Of a DNA stretch of 64,000 nucleotides, positions 45,901 to 57,442 are shown in pieces. Source of the DNA: Vreelandella profundi (GTDB lineage Bacteria > Pseudomonadota > Gammaproteobacteria > Pseudomonadales > Halomonadaceae); the NCBI RefSeq assembly GCF_019722725.1, contig NZ_CP077941.1, positions 3,224,001 to 3,288,000 on the forward strand, written 5' to 3'. Position 1 is the stretch's first letter. The number at the start of each line of letters is the position of its first letter. The position numbers were made by a program, and so were the translations under genes. Under the pieces are notes generated by a model. The model searched no databases, was not told the origin of the DNA, and worked only from the letters and a program-made list of their open reading frames with translations.

Positions 45901-45994
45901 GTGGACGTACGACGACGCCATAGCGTGTATGCGCCAATGTCGCGGGAATACTCGCCTGATTCTGACGATGACCCAGCCACTGCCCTTCACTCAT
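42959..45994 (-). CDS. nicB: NicB-like protein: degenerate, N-truncated Moco domain fused to three cytochrome c domains
   Basis: A 1011-residue protein, read from the ATG at 45994, which overlaps the nicA stop by 8 bp. Residues 1 to about 560 are homologous to the later part of Moco hydroxylase large subunits (VVRPP at 28-32, AAKQLKVEW at 83-91, GDDAAVDAALMSKAVG near 205, ANALFDATGIRF near 531). The first 200 or so residues of the family are absent. The motif read HGSIGPSCS in the partner at 51 kb is MHWGNSPGWV here, the R-x-x-x-x-R-G-V motif is lost (VVDIQQAFARES), and GVGE is TGAE (519-522). One membrane helix at about 577-597 precedes three c-heme motifs: CAACH at 629, CSACH at 775 and CSACH at 907. 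It probably carries electrons from NicA to the respiratory chain and does not bind molybdenum itself. Confidence 0.85.
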   Translation of the reverse strand: MSEGQWLGHRQNQASIPATLAHTRYGVVVRPPHYHWDGERFESDRLISVDRSSVDSLPGAIEVVVEEDFVGIVASSLALAIDAAKQLKVEWQAVCQPTNNAPDSVKSTPLKFSAVKQSPQSQASMRQQYGWPSRMHWGNSPGWVIADYRQHQLDIWGETVTPLALKHDLSRLTALPVNQIELYCLDQTQVSRQATGLGRHCGDDAAVDAALMSKAVGGPVAVWLDARYAKDKEALGQAQRMTLEADLASSGEIARYHYQQASIIGEVAAVGLWLSGKAVTTELTAEAWATEASDNSNDAAPFSPYVFRDQYLASRSQSNAFSSDSTVVDIQQAFARESFLDEVARDSEQDPIALRLRHLDDARGIALIESVAKRAEWTVPLSPLSPSSAPQDLLRGRGFAYSQLPSRDQRETPGVRSAWIADVVVNRITGEVQLTRLVVGQDTGPDVDTERLQQTLQKRVLGEARPLLGQSPAFDEWGDGRNVFLPVAARVGELATRGYQPVTQRAPSSFNQPAADVLTGAELSPGVAVIANALFDATGIRFRQPPFTAKRVRQALQEPAMESAGRPIKLQRPAKRRWLAAAALTTMASTVAIAWPWKGAVAPIARPAANLYSADTIERGRLVAAAGDCAACHTVDNGVTNVGGRSFETPFGTLYSTNITPDEVTGIGQWSYAAFERAMRHGISRDGSHLYPAFPYTAFAKTSDTDLQALYAYLMSQPAVSSDKTVNDLAFPFSVRSLMAGWNALYHDPTSFQPDPMQSELYNRGAYLAEGLGHCSACHSPRNAMGAEKSGKNYFAGAFVDGWEAPPLNALSRAPVAWSETSLYDYLRHGESALHGVASGPMAPVVAGLAELPEYDVRAIAHYVATQMQAPTDDSEVAVERAEQRVAGATLSTPGLEAGERLFDGACSACHVATGVPTFSSARTSLALNTNIHSDHPDNVIQSILSGVHADHVPGVGSMPGFSDSFSNTQVADLAMYLRARFAPDKAPWQQLEQRSADLRQPHQNNTHSTP

Positions 45995-46475
45995 GAAGTG
46001 GCTCCTGCAATCGGCTCGCATTGAGGTCGACCGCAAGTTGCGCTGCTTGCAAAATTTCAACGTGGGTACCGCAGCGGCACAGATTATGCTCAAGCGCTGT
46101 ACGAATCTGTTGTGCAGAAGGCTGTGCATTATGATTTAGCAGCGCACGAACGGTGATGATCATACCGTTCAGACAATAGCCACACTGGGCTGCTTGAGCC
46201 TCAATGAAGGCTTGCTGAACAGGATCAAGCTGGCCGTTGCTGGCCAGCCCGTCAAGCGTGATGACGTTATGGCCAACGGCAGCGGACACGGGTAGCACGC
46301 ACGTTCGTGCGGCCATGCCATCGATCAATACACTGCATGCACCACATTCGCCCAAGCCACAGCCGTATTTAGGGCCATTAAGCGCTAGGTCATTACGCAG
46401 CACATTGAGTAGCGGCGTATGCGGGGACACCGCCAACTCATGCTCTTGTCCATTGACTGTCAACGTTAGCGTCAT
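45987..46475 (-). CDS. nicA: Nicotinate dehydrogenase small FeS subunit NicA
   Basis: A 162-residue protein with two [2Fe-2S] clusters. The ferredoxin-like site has C39, C44, C47 and C59 (YGCGLGECGACSVLIDG). The second, helical site has C98, C101, C133 and C135 (QCGYCLNGM and NLCRCGTH). It passes electrons from the Moco centre of the nicotinate hydroxylase, which adds water-derived oxygen at C6 to give 6-hydroxynicotinate. Length and sequence fit P. putida NicA (157). It is the first gene of the minus nic operon, divergent from nicC across a 460-bp AT-rich region. Confidence 0.92.
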   Translation of the reverse strand: MTLTLTVNGQEHELAVSPHTPLLNVLRNDLALNGPKYGCGLGECGACSVLIDGMAARTCVLPVSAAVGHNVITLDGLASNGQLDPVQQAFIEAQAAQCGYCLNGMIITVRALLNHNAQPSAQQIRTALEHNLCRCGTHVEILQAAQLAVDLNASRLQEPLHE

Positions 46476-46662
46476 AAGGAATCATCATCTTATTGTTAAA
46501 ACGGCCTTCTTGCCTGGATACGACTCAGCTATTAATTAGATATTACGCATAAAATCTGCTCGCCAAACACCTTTCGTAGCACTGAATACTCAGTCTATTT
46601 TCACCTTTATCGCTAGGCATGCACCGGTAAAGTGCGACGATGCTCACAAACGTGCATAACAA

Positions 46663-46679
46663 GTGTATACGCCATAAAA
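46663..46679. promoter_or_regulatory. Candidate nic operator, site 1
   Basis: GTGTATACGCCATAAAA. Its first nine bases recur exactly at 46846-46854 near nicC, and its last twelve (TACGCCATAAAA) recur on the opposite strand at 50984-50995, ahead of the second Moco subunit. GTATAC is a palindromic core. It lies about 190 bp upstream of nicA. NicR (MarR family) is the obvious candidate binder. Confidence 0.55.
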
Positions 46680-46793
46680 AAATACTAATAAAGATATAGC
46701 ACTCAAATGACTCGTCTTTCAAGTTTTTTATAAAAATCATTAAAATACAAAAAAAGTTATTAAATTCAGATAAATATAATACATAGCAACATT

Positions 46794-46824
46794 TTTAGTG
46801 ACAAAAAATAATTTTATCACTAAA
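46794..46824. promoter_or_regulatory. Perfect inverted repeat TTTAGTGA-N15-TCACTAAA
   Basis: TTTAGTGA (46794-46801) and TCACTAAA (46817-46824) are separated by 15 AT-rich bases. It ends four bases before the TTGACC that may be the nicC -35 element, a position suited to an activator or to a CRP-like protein. The surrounding 46500-46850 is very AT-rich. Confidence 0.5.
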
Positions 46825-46827
46825 TCC

Positions 46828-48917
<2,090 letters not shown>

Positions 48918-48932
48918 TAAAGGCCAATGATC

Positions 48933-49700
48933 ATGACTCACACCACCATGACCAAAACATACCGTATCGGCCAGATCGTCCCCAGCTCAAACGTCACCAT
49001 GGAAACGGAAATTCCGGCCATGCTGGCGGCACGGCAGCTGATTCGCCCCGAACGCTTTACCTTTCACTCCAGCCGCATGCGTATGAAAACCGTCAGCAAG
49101 GACGAGCTCGCAGCGATGGACGCTGAGTCAGACCGCTGCGCATTGGAGCTTTCCGATGCTGCGGTCGATGTGATGGGCTACGCCTGTCTAGTCGCGATCA
49201 TGGCCATGGGGCCTGGCTATCACCGCGAATCACAACAGCGCTTACGCAGCCGCACCAAAGAGAACGGCTGCGATACCCCGGTGGTGACGAGCGCGGGTGC
49301 GTTGGTCGATGCACTAGGCGTGATGAAAGCCAAACGCGTTGTCGTGGTAGCGCCCTATATGAAGCCACTCACCGAGATGGTGGTTGATTACATTCGCCAA
49401 GAAGGCATTGAAGTGCTTGATTACCGGGCACTCGAAATCCCTAATAACCTGGATGTCGCCCGCCACGATCCCGCTAATCTTCCTGACATTGTCGCTAGCC
49501 TCGATTTAAGCAACGTCGATGCCATCGTGCTATCAGCCTGTGTGCAAATGCCATCGCTGCCGGCGGTTGCCAAGGTAGAGGCACTAACCGGCAAACCGGT
49601 CGTGACCGCTGCAATCGCCACTACCTACGCCATGCTTAAAGCGCTCGATTTAGAGCCTATTGTTCCAGGGGCGGGTGCACTTTTATCCGGTGCTTATTAA
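48933..49700 (+). CDS. nicE: Maleate cis-trans isomerase NicE
   Basis: A 255-residue protein of the Asp/Glu racemase superfamily that isomerises maleate to fumarate, the last step of the pathway. The two active-site cysteines are C85 in GYACLVAIM and C203 in LSACVQMPSLP. YRIGQIVPSSN near 10 and ETEIPAML near 24 bind the carboxylates. I prefer the ATG at 48933, nine bases after AAAGG, to the one at 48927. The sequence is very close to P. putida NicE. Fumarate enters the citric acid cycle. Confidence 0.94.
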   Translation: MTHTTMTKTYRIGQIVPSSNVTMETEIPAMLAARQLIRPERFTFHSSRMRMKTVSKDELAAMDAESDRCALELSDAAVDVMGYACLVAIMAMGPGYHRESQQRLRSRTKENGCDTPVVTSAGALVDALGVMKAKRVVVVAPYMKPLTEMVVDYIRQEGIEVLDYRALEIPNNLDVARHDPANLPDIVASLDLSNVDAIVLSACVQMPSLPAVAKVEALTGKPVVTAAIATTYAMLKALDLEPIVPGAGALLSGAY

Positions 49701-49730
49701 AGATATCGAGCGCTTATTAAGGAGATGACC

Positions 49731-50396
49731 ATGCCGCCACACACTACTGATGTCAGCGATGACGCTGTTGATAGCACTGCCACGGACAACTACAAAGGCG
49801 TTTGGGATGGGCGCATCGGATTTGGCACCAAGCCTGCGCTGCTTGTGGTCGATTTCATGCAGGGCTACACCACGCCTGGCTCACCGCTATTTGCCCAGGG
49901 CGTTGTCGATGCCGTTGCTAATATGCCGACGCTTTTAGCCGCCGCGCGACGCAGTGGTACTCCGGTCATCCACACCAATATTCTGTATCACGCGCCGGAT
50001 CAAATCGACGGCGGCATCTGGGTTAAAAAAGCACCTGTGATGCGAGCCATGGTGGCAGGCAACCCGTACGCAGCGTTCTGCCCCGAAGTAACGCCTGGCG
50101 AAGATGAGCTGGTGATGACCAAGCAGTATGCCAGCGCCTTCTTCGGCACCTCGCTTGCTTCAACGCTCGTCGCCATGGGGGTCGATACACTGATCATCAC
50201 CGGCTGCTCAACCAGCGGCTGCATCCGCGCTACTGCGGTTGACGGCCTACAGCACGGCTTTCGCGTGATCGTCGTGCGCGACTGCGTCGGCGACCGCCAC
50301 CCAGCACCACACGAAGCCAATCTGTTTGATATCGATAGTAAGTACGGGGATGTGATTAGCCTGAATGAAACCTTGGATTACTTAGCCACTAGCTAG
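49731..50396 (+). CDS. nicF: Maleamate amidohydrolase NicF
   Basis: A 221-residue cysteine hydrolase of the isochorismatase family that deaminates maleamate to maleate and ammonia. The triad is D41 (LVVDFMQGY), K131 (MTKQYASAFFGT) and C164 (ITGCSTSGCIRATAVD). AAGGAG six bases before the ATG at 49731 favours it over the ATG at 49725. The N-terminal 20 residues are acidic and probably disordered. Its stop overlaps that of the convergent nicR by 4 bp. Confidence 0.93.
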   Translation: MPPHTTDVSDDAVDSTATDNYKGVWDGRIGFGTKPALLVVDFMQGYTTPGSPLFAQGVVDAVANMPTLLAAARRSGTPVIHTNILYHAPDQIDGGIWVKKAPVMRAMVAGNPYAAFCPEVTPGEDELVMTKQYASAFFGTSLASTLVAMGVDTLIITGCSTSGCIRATAVDGLQHGFRVIVVRDCVGDRHPAPHEANLFDIDSKYGDVISLNETLDYLATS

Positions 50397-50875
50397 CTAT
50401 CCGCGTTCATTTTTTCGAGCAGATGCATCAGCGCAACGCGCTCTGCAGGATTGAGATTTTGCATGGTCTGATCGCTGATTTGCTTGGCGCTGGGTACCAT
50501 ATTTTCGACCAGCTCAGCGCCCAACTCAGTGATGACGACCATCACTTTTCGCTGATCATTAGGGTCCGTGGTCAGCGAGATCCATCCGCGGGCCTTGAGG
50601 CGTTTAATAACGCCACGGATCGTCGCCGGGTCTATCGCTGTGACATTGACGATATCAGTTAACGAGCTGGGACCACGTTCCATCACCGTACACAGCGTCA
50701 CAAACTGGATAGCCGTTAGCTGTTTATCGCTACTGTATCGTTGAAAAATAGCCGTGTGGCGCTGATAGGCTTTACGTAGCAGGTGCCCCACTTGTTCTGA
50801 AAAATCATAGCCTTGCTCTGAAGGCGTAGGATGCTCACCGGCCGACGAGTGATGAAGCGCACTATCCGTTGTCAT
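50393..50875 (-). CDS. nicR: MarR family regulator NicR
   Basis: A 160-residue winged helix-turn-helix protein of the MarR family. The DNA-binding part runs through QLTAIQFVTLCTVMERGPSS, DIVNVTAIDPATIRGVIKRLKARGW and the wing DPNDQRKVMVVITELG near 100-125. In P. putida NicR represses the nic catabolic genes and is relieved by 6-hydroxynicotinate or related pathway products. The position at the end of the nicCDEF operon, convergent with nicF, fits. Probable targets are the GTGTATACG-type motifs in the two nic promoter regions. No TetR-type nicS gene is seen. Confidence 0.87.
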   Translation of the reverse strand: MTTDSALHHSSAGEHPTPSEQGYDFSEQVGHLLRKAYQRHTAIFQRYSSDKQLTAIQFVTLCTVMERGPSSLTDIVNVTAIDPATIRGVIKRLKARGWISLTTDPNDQRKVMVVITELGAELVENMVPSAKQISDQTMQNLNPAERVALMHLLEKMNADS

Positions 50876-50983
50876 TCAATATCCTTAATGTATTGGCGCC
50901 GCTATGTACCGAGTATGGCACTGATGATCAGGGGCATGTATCAGCCCACCAAATACTGCTTGCGTGAGAACAATTCACCATGC

Positions 50984-51006
50984 TTTTATGGCGTACACGC
51001 TATAAT
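50984..51006 (+). promoter_or_regulatory. Promoter and candidate operator of the second Moco subunit gene
   Basis: A consensus -10 TATAAT lies at 51001-51006. Just upstream, TTTTATGGCGTA (50984-50995) is the exact reverse complement of the 12-mer TACGCCATAAAA in nic site 1 (46668-46679). It occupies the spacer region, as a repressor site would. A poor -35 (TTCACC, 50974) leaves the promoter dependent on other factors or weak. Confidence 0.55.
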
Positions 51007-51074
51007 TTTACCTTAATTATCGCCAGTTCATCACCTCAATTACATTAATTTAAAAGATAGCTTGGGAATCGGTT

Positions 51075-53339
51075 ATGGCGGATAAATCAAACTATACAAG
51101 ACAGTCACTGCTGCATGAGCCAGATCTTCTGGTTGTCTATAGAGATCCTATAACGCCGCCCAAACCAGCCCCAGGTCAACCTGGCACCCTTTCTCTCTTC
51201 ACGCCCATTGAGCCCGAGATATTCATCGCCATCTTGAGCGATAGCCATATCGTGGCATTCAACGGACACGTAGATCTCGGCACCGGCATACGCACATCGC
51301 TGGCACAAATCGTAGCGGAAGAGCTGAGCACGGCCTTCGATAGTGTCACCATGGTGCTCGGCAATCCCTTTGATGTGCCCAATCAAGGGCCCACCATTGC
51401 CAGTGCGACGATTCAGATTACCGCGGAACCTCTGCGCCGCGCAGCGGCACAGGCACGCGAATACCTGCTCACACTGGCCGCCAAACACTTTGGCGTCGAG
51501 CGCTCCCTACTAAGCTGCCAACACGGCGCTATTCATTTCAGCAGTACTATCCAGCCCAACGACAAGCATCAACCTTCAATTAGCTTTGGAGCACTACTAC
51601 AGGGTGCACGCCATGCGTTGAAGCTAGATGATCGCGCACCGCTCAAGCCCGCCAGCGATTACACGCTAGTAGGTCAAGCCATGGCTCGCGTTGATATCCC
51701 GGATAAAGTCACGGGCAAATTAACCTTCGTCCATGACTTCCGCCTTCCCGACATGCTGCATGGACGAGTAGTTCGCCCCCCTTATGTAGGTCACGATAAG
51801 GGCGCGTTCATCGGCACCAGCTTGGTAGCCGTTGATAAAAGCTCTGTCGCTCATTTGCCAGGCGTGATTAGCGTTGTCGTAATAGGGGATTTTATCGGTG
51901 TCGTCGCTGAGCGTGAAGAGCAAGCCGCCGCCGCCGCTAAACAGCTTAAAGTCGAGTGGCGCCCAGTCGAAGGGCTTCCCCAACTGGACAATATTGAGCA
52001 AGCGCTACTGGATTTACCCAGCAAGCAGCGCATGCTCATTGACGAGGGTGATCTAGATAGCGCGCTTAGCGCGGCCAGCCAGCCGCTCAATCGCAGCTAT
52101 GTTTGGCCTTTTCAACTGCATGGCTCGATAGGCCCTTCTTGCTCAGTGGCTGATGCGCAAGCAGGCACGATTCACGTTTGGTCGGGAACACAGAATCCAC
52201 ATAGTTTGCGTGCAGACTTAGCGCGCCTAACCGGCTTAGATGAGAGCGTCATTACCGTCACGCGCATGGAGACGTCGGGCTGTTATGGCCGCAACTGCGC
52301 TGACGATGTGGGCGCCGACGCCGCGCTGCTTTCCCAGGCAGTCGGCCGCCCTGTTCGCGTGCAGTTAACGCGCGAGCAAGAACACACGTGGGAGCCCAAA
52401 GGAGCAGCTCAGTACATGGCTATTGAGGGCGGGCTGAACGCAGACGGTAGCCCAGCAGGCTATCGTTTTAGCTCACGCTATCCTTCTAACAGCGCGCCGA
52501 CACTGGCGCTGCTTCTGACAGGTGCAGCGCCGCCGATCGATATCCCCTTTGAAATGGGCGACCGAACATCGGTGCCGCCCTATCATTACCCTCATCGACA
52601 AATCATTTGTGACGACGTGCCAACGCTTGTTCGTGCCTCTTGGCTTCGCGGCGTCTCGGCATTACCCAACACCTTCGCTCATGAAAGCTACATTGATGAA
52701 CTGGCCTGTTTGGCAAACGAAGATCCCGTCGCTTACCGATTGCGCAACTTGCCTGACGCCCGCGCCTGCGAGCTTATTGAAGCGCTCGTACAGCGTGCGA
52801 ACTGGAAAACAGGTATCGCCAATAAAAATCCGAAAAAAGACGCTGACTGGTGCTATGGCCGTGGCTTCGCTTATGCGCAATACGTGCACAGTAAATTTCC
52901 AGGCTTTGGCGCGGCACTCGCCGCCTGGGTTGTCGAGCTTAAAGTGAATACGAAGAGCGGACGTATTGTCGTGGAACGGCTATTCGTAGGGCAGGATGCG
53001 GGCCTAATGGTGAATCCTGCCGGCGTTCGCCATCAGGTACATGGCAATGTCATTCAGATGCTAAGCCGTACCTTAAAAGAACGGGTAACTTTTGAAGATA
53101 GCCTACCCACCAGCAGGGAATGGGGTGGATATCCAGTGCTGCGTTTTTCTGATCTTCCTGCAATCGATGTCATGCTGCTTGATCGCCCGGAACTACCGCC
53201 ACTAGGCGTAGGAGAATCCACATCACTACCCGGCGCTCCCGCGATTGCTAACGCGCTCTTCGATGCAACGGGCGTGCGATTCACTCATCCTCCTTTTACA
53301 CCGGACAACGTTCGCGAGACGATAATCGCTCGGTTTTGA
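51075..53339 (+). CDS. Molybdenum hydroxylase large subunit, catalytic NicB-type Moco protein without heme domains
   Basis: A 754-residue protein of the xanthine dehydrogenase/isoquinoline oxidoreductase large-subunit family. Key Moco motifs are intact: GHVDLGTGI at 64-72, QLHGSIGPSC at 347-356, TSGCYGRNCADDVGADAALLS near 400, R520-ASWLR-G-V527, and the catalytic glutamate E714 in GVGESTSLPGAPAIANA. There is no signal peptide and no CxxCH. It is the nearest visible catalytic partner for NicA, whose own NicB neighbour lacks these motifs. It shares a promoter motif with the nic operons and lies 200 bp beyond nicR. A different azaarene hydroxylase is possible but less likely, since no other small FeS subunit is present. 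Confidence 0.85.
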   Translation: MADKSNYTRQSLLHEPDLLVVYRDPITPPKPAPGQPGTLSLFTPIEPEIFIAILSDSHIVAFNGHVDLGTGIRTSLAQIVAEELSTAFDSVTMVLGNPFDVPNQGPTIASATIQITAEPLRRAAAQAREYLLTLAAKHFGVERSLLSCQHGAIHFSSTIQPNDKHQPSISFGALLQGARHALKLDDRAPLKPASDYTLVGQAMARVDIPDKVTGKLTFVHDFRLPDMLHGRVVRPPYVGHDKGAFIGTSLVAVDKSSVAHLPGVISVVVIGDFIGVVAEREEQAAAAAKQLKVEWRPVEGLPQLDNIEQALLDLPSKQRMLIDEGDLDSALSAASQPLNRSYVWPFQLHGSIGPSCSVADAQAGTIHVWSGTQNPHSLRADLARLTGLDESVITVTRMETSGCYGRNCADDVGADAALLSQAVGRPVRVQLTREQEHTWEPKGAAQYMAIEGGLNADGSPAGYRFSSRYPSNSAPTLALLLTGAAPPIDIPFEMGDRTSVPPYHYPHRQIICDDVPTLVRASWLRGVSALPNTFAHESYIDELACLANEDPVAYRLRNLPDARACELIEALVQRANWKTGIANKNPKKDADWCYGRGFAYAQYVHSKFPGFGAALAAWVVELKVNTKSGRIVVERLFVGQDAGLMVNPAGVRHQVHGNVIQMLSRTLKERVTFEDSLPTSREWGGYPVLRFSDLPAIDVMLLDRPELPPLGVGESTSLPGAPAIANALFDATGVRFTHPPFTPDNVRETIIARF

Positions 53340-53766
53340 AGTCATTGTCTGCGACGCCAGAGATGAGGCGCGAAGAAACTTCGACGTATCCGGCGTGGAA
53401 GTGCAGTCTGTGCTGCCCTCAGCGTTCATTGCCTCGGGCGGCTGTCATGCCAATACCGCCGTTGTCGCCTTAACGCATGACCCCCGCATTGACGATTTAG
53501 CGATGATTGAGGCCGTCCGGACGGAGGCATTTTACATTGGCGTCATGGGCTCTCAGAAGACTTCACAACAACGGGGAGAACGTCTACTGCGTTCCGGCGG
53601 CCTGACGGAAGCCCAAGTCGCAAGAATCGCCATGCCGATTGGACTTAATCTAGGCAGTAAAACGCCTGCGGAGATTGCGCTAGCCGTGATGGCCGATATT
53701 GTCCGTCTCAGGCGTGGAAAACACTCGACGAACTGTAATCACCTTCCCAGCAAAAAAATGAAATAG
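53326..53766 (+). pseudogene. XdhC family C-terminal remnant
   Basis: The frame from 53332 reads GFEVIVCDARDEARRNFD, then IASGGCHANTAVVALTHDP, YIGVMGSQKTSQQRGERLL, and IAMPIGLNLGSKTPAEIALAVMADI. This is the C-terminal Rossmann domain of XdhC-type proteins, which insert sulfurated Moco into hydroxylases. The N-terminal half is absent: an in-frame TAA lies at 53323 and the homology begins exactly at the end of the Moco gene, as after a deletion. A GTG at 53395 could start a 123-residue product, but a full XdhC has 250 or more residues. Confidence 0.82.
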
Positions 53767-53875
53767 CGAAGTGGGGGGAGTTCTGATCTTATTGATCCCT
53801 GAATTCAACCAATAACGCTAAAAGGCACCCGCTGGGTTGCCTTTTGACTTAGCAGCAGTCGATGTAATACAAGTC

Positions 53876-54913
53876 TCATTCCATATGTAACAGCGTATAA
53901 AGCGCCTCGCTAGCATGGCGTTCATCACGCTCATCAATGCTGCCAACACCCATTGCACGATCATTGTCATACACCACAAAAATACGCTCATGGTCCAATA
54001 CCGCCAACCCTTCTGCCTTATGCTCAAACTCAAGAGGAATACCGTCCAGCCCATGTATCAAGGCAGGCGGCTCGCCAGTGTAGAGACTGCCTAGCTCCAT
54101 TACCCATAGATAACCACCGATACGCTCCACGTTATCGATTTCTGTTTCAAAACTGGTCATCAGATAGAGCCGATGGTGGTAGGGATCATATTCAAGGCTC
54201 GATAAACCGCACGCAACGGTGACGTCTTCATGTTGAGTCGGCTCAAACGCATATATTTCGCGCATCTCGTCGATAAATTCGAGATTGCCAGAAGCACTTA
54301 CCACGTAATGGGCTCCGACCACACGGCTCACGTAGGAAAAGTCATCGTGTCGCTGCCCCTGCTCGCGCACGCCAAAAAGCAGCAATCCATCGCCTTGCTC
54401 GCTCGGCACCGCGGCTAACCCCTCTATCTTGTAGTAGGAAAAACCAATCGCCTGATTGAGCTTATGGCGCAACTCAAGTGAACCTTCAACCCCGTCACGC
54501 GGATCAGGATCAACGGCCTGAACCTTATCCGGCTCACCGAGTGGCCAGATAAGCAAATGGTTATAGGCGTTCAGGTCGTGGGTAGCATCGTCAATGCGGT
54601 CAAAACCGGTCGTGGCCAATACGTGTTTGCTATCGGCGGTTAACGCAAAATCTTCGTACTTTACGGCGCGTTTAATAAGCGGCGCTGTAAAGTATTCCAG
54701 CCGCGAATCATCAGGCCCTTCTGCCGTCATCGGCAGCGAAAACACGGCGGAGCGATGCTCACCAGGAATCGGCTTGTCACTGGCTAGCAGTAATCGCTCA
54801 CCGTCGTACACAACGGCTGACACTTCTGCGTTGGCGAGTTGGCCCTGCTCATCACGCAGGCCAACGGGAAAACAGTGAATACTGCCCTGCTGCACAACTC
54901 TGGCTTTCTGCAT
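53876..54913 (-). CDS. Uncharacterised protein, possibly beta-propeller fold
   Basis: A protein of 345 residues with no signal peptide and many short beta-like repeats (LLLASDKPIPG, HVLATTGFDR, HHRLYLMTSFETE, RIFVVYDNDRAMG) of the kind seen in beta-propeller or phytase-like esterase proteins. It includes the EGLAAVPSEQGDGLLLFGVRE and HKAEGLAVLDHERIF segments, which suggest a paired E-G-L-A motif as in the 'esterase-like activity of phytase' and DUF3616-type proteins. I cannot assign a function. The ATG at 54913 has AAGGAG upstream; a longer frame is less likely. It is tandem with katG but separated by a terminator. Confidence 0.7.
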   Translation of the reverse strand: MQKARVVQQGSIHCFPVGLRDEQGQLANAEVSAVVYDGERLLLASDKPIPGEHRSAVFSLPMTAEGPDDSRLEYFTAPLIKRAVKYEDFALTADSKHVLATTGFDRIDDATHDLNAYNHLLIWPLGEPDKVQAVDPDPRDGVEGSLELRHKLNQAIGFSYYKIEGLAAVPSEQGDGLLLFGVREQGQRHDDFSYVSRVVGAHYVVSASGNLEFIDEMREIYAFEPTQHEDVTVACGLSSLEYDPYHHRLYLMTSFETEIDNVERIGGYLWVMELGSLYTGEPPALIHGLDGIPLEFEHKAEGLAVLDHERIFVVYDNDRAMGVGSIDERDERHASEALYTLLHME

Positions 54914-55048
54914 CGTTATACTCCTTGGAACTATCATTCATAGAGAGAAAAGATCATTTATAAAGACAGTGCCAAGACTGGAAAACTCCATGCTTGGACA
55001 AATCATACTGTGGACTAAATTAAGCGGCATCTTCATCACGCCAATAAA

Positions 55049-55074
55049 AAGCCCGCATCGTTCGATGCGGGCTT
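55049..55074 (-). terminator. katG terminator
   Basis: Stem AAGCCCGCATC (55049-55059) and GATGCGGGCTT (55064-55074) around loop GTTC, followed on the minus strand by TTT (55046-55048). It lies 27 bp after the katG stop. Confidence 0.88.
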
Positions 55075-55101
55075 GGCAAAGCGAATTAAACCTCGTCGTG
55101 C

Positions 55102-57306
<2,205 letters not shown>

Positions 57307-57315
57307 TTATCCAAA

Positions 57316-57354
57316 ACTTTCACCTAGTACTTTCACCCAGTACTTTCACCTAGC
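57316..57354. repeat. 13-nt tandem repeat, 3 copies
   Basis: ACTTTCACCTAGT (57316-57328), ACTTTCACCCAGT (57329-57341) and ACTTTCACCTAGC (57342-57354) run head to tail. They lie about 60 bp upstream of katG, in or near its promoter. Confidence 0.85.
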
Positions 57355-57442
57355 TCTGTTTTAAAGCAGAACGGTCATAGTCACAATTTGCTTTTTATTA
57401 AAGGGCTAATAGCTTTTAACCATTAGGCGCCATCGGCCGCCG

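Noticed and set aside
45995..46129. Longer start for the nicB-like gene (1056 residues)
   Set aside because: The extra 45 codons overlap the conserved FeS-domain C-terminus of nicA and show no homology; the ATG at 45994 overlaps the nicA stop in the usual coupled way.
51075..53339. Xanthine dehydrogenase large subunit (xdhB)
   Set aside because: The xdhC remnant suggests it, but there is no xdhA and no purine genes; the protein lines up with the NicB-type family and shares a promoter motif with nic.
53395..53766. Intact small XdhC-like gene from a GTG
   Set aside because: It lacks the whole N-terminal domain of the family and homology extends upstream of the GTG, which indicates truncation.
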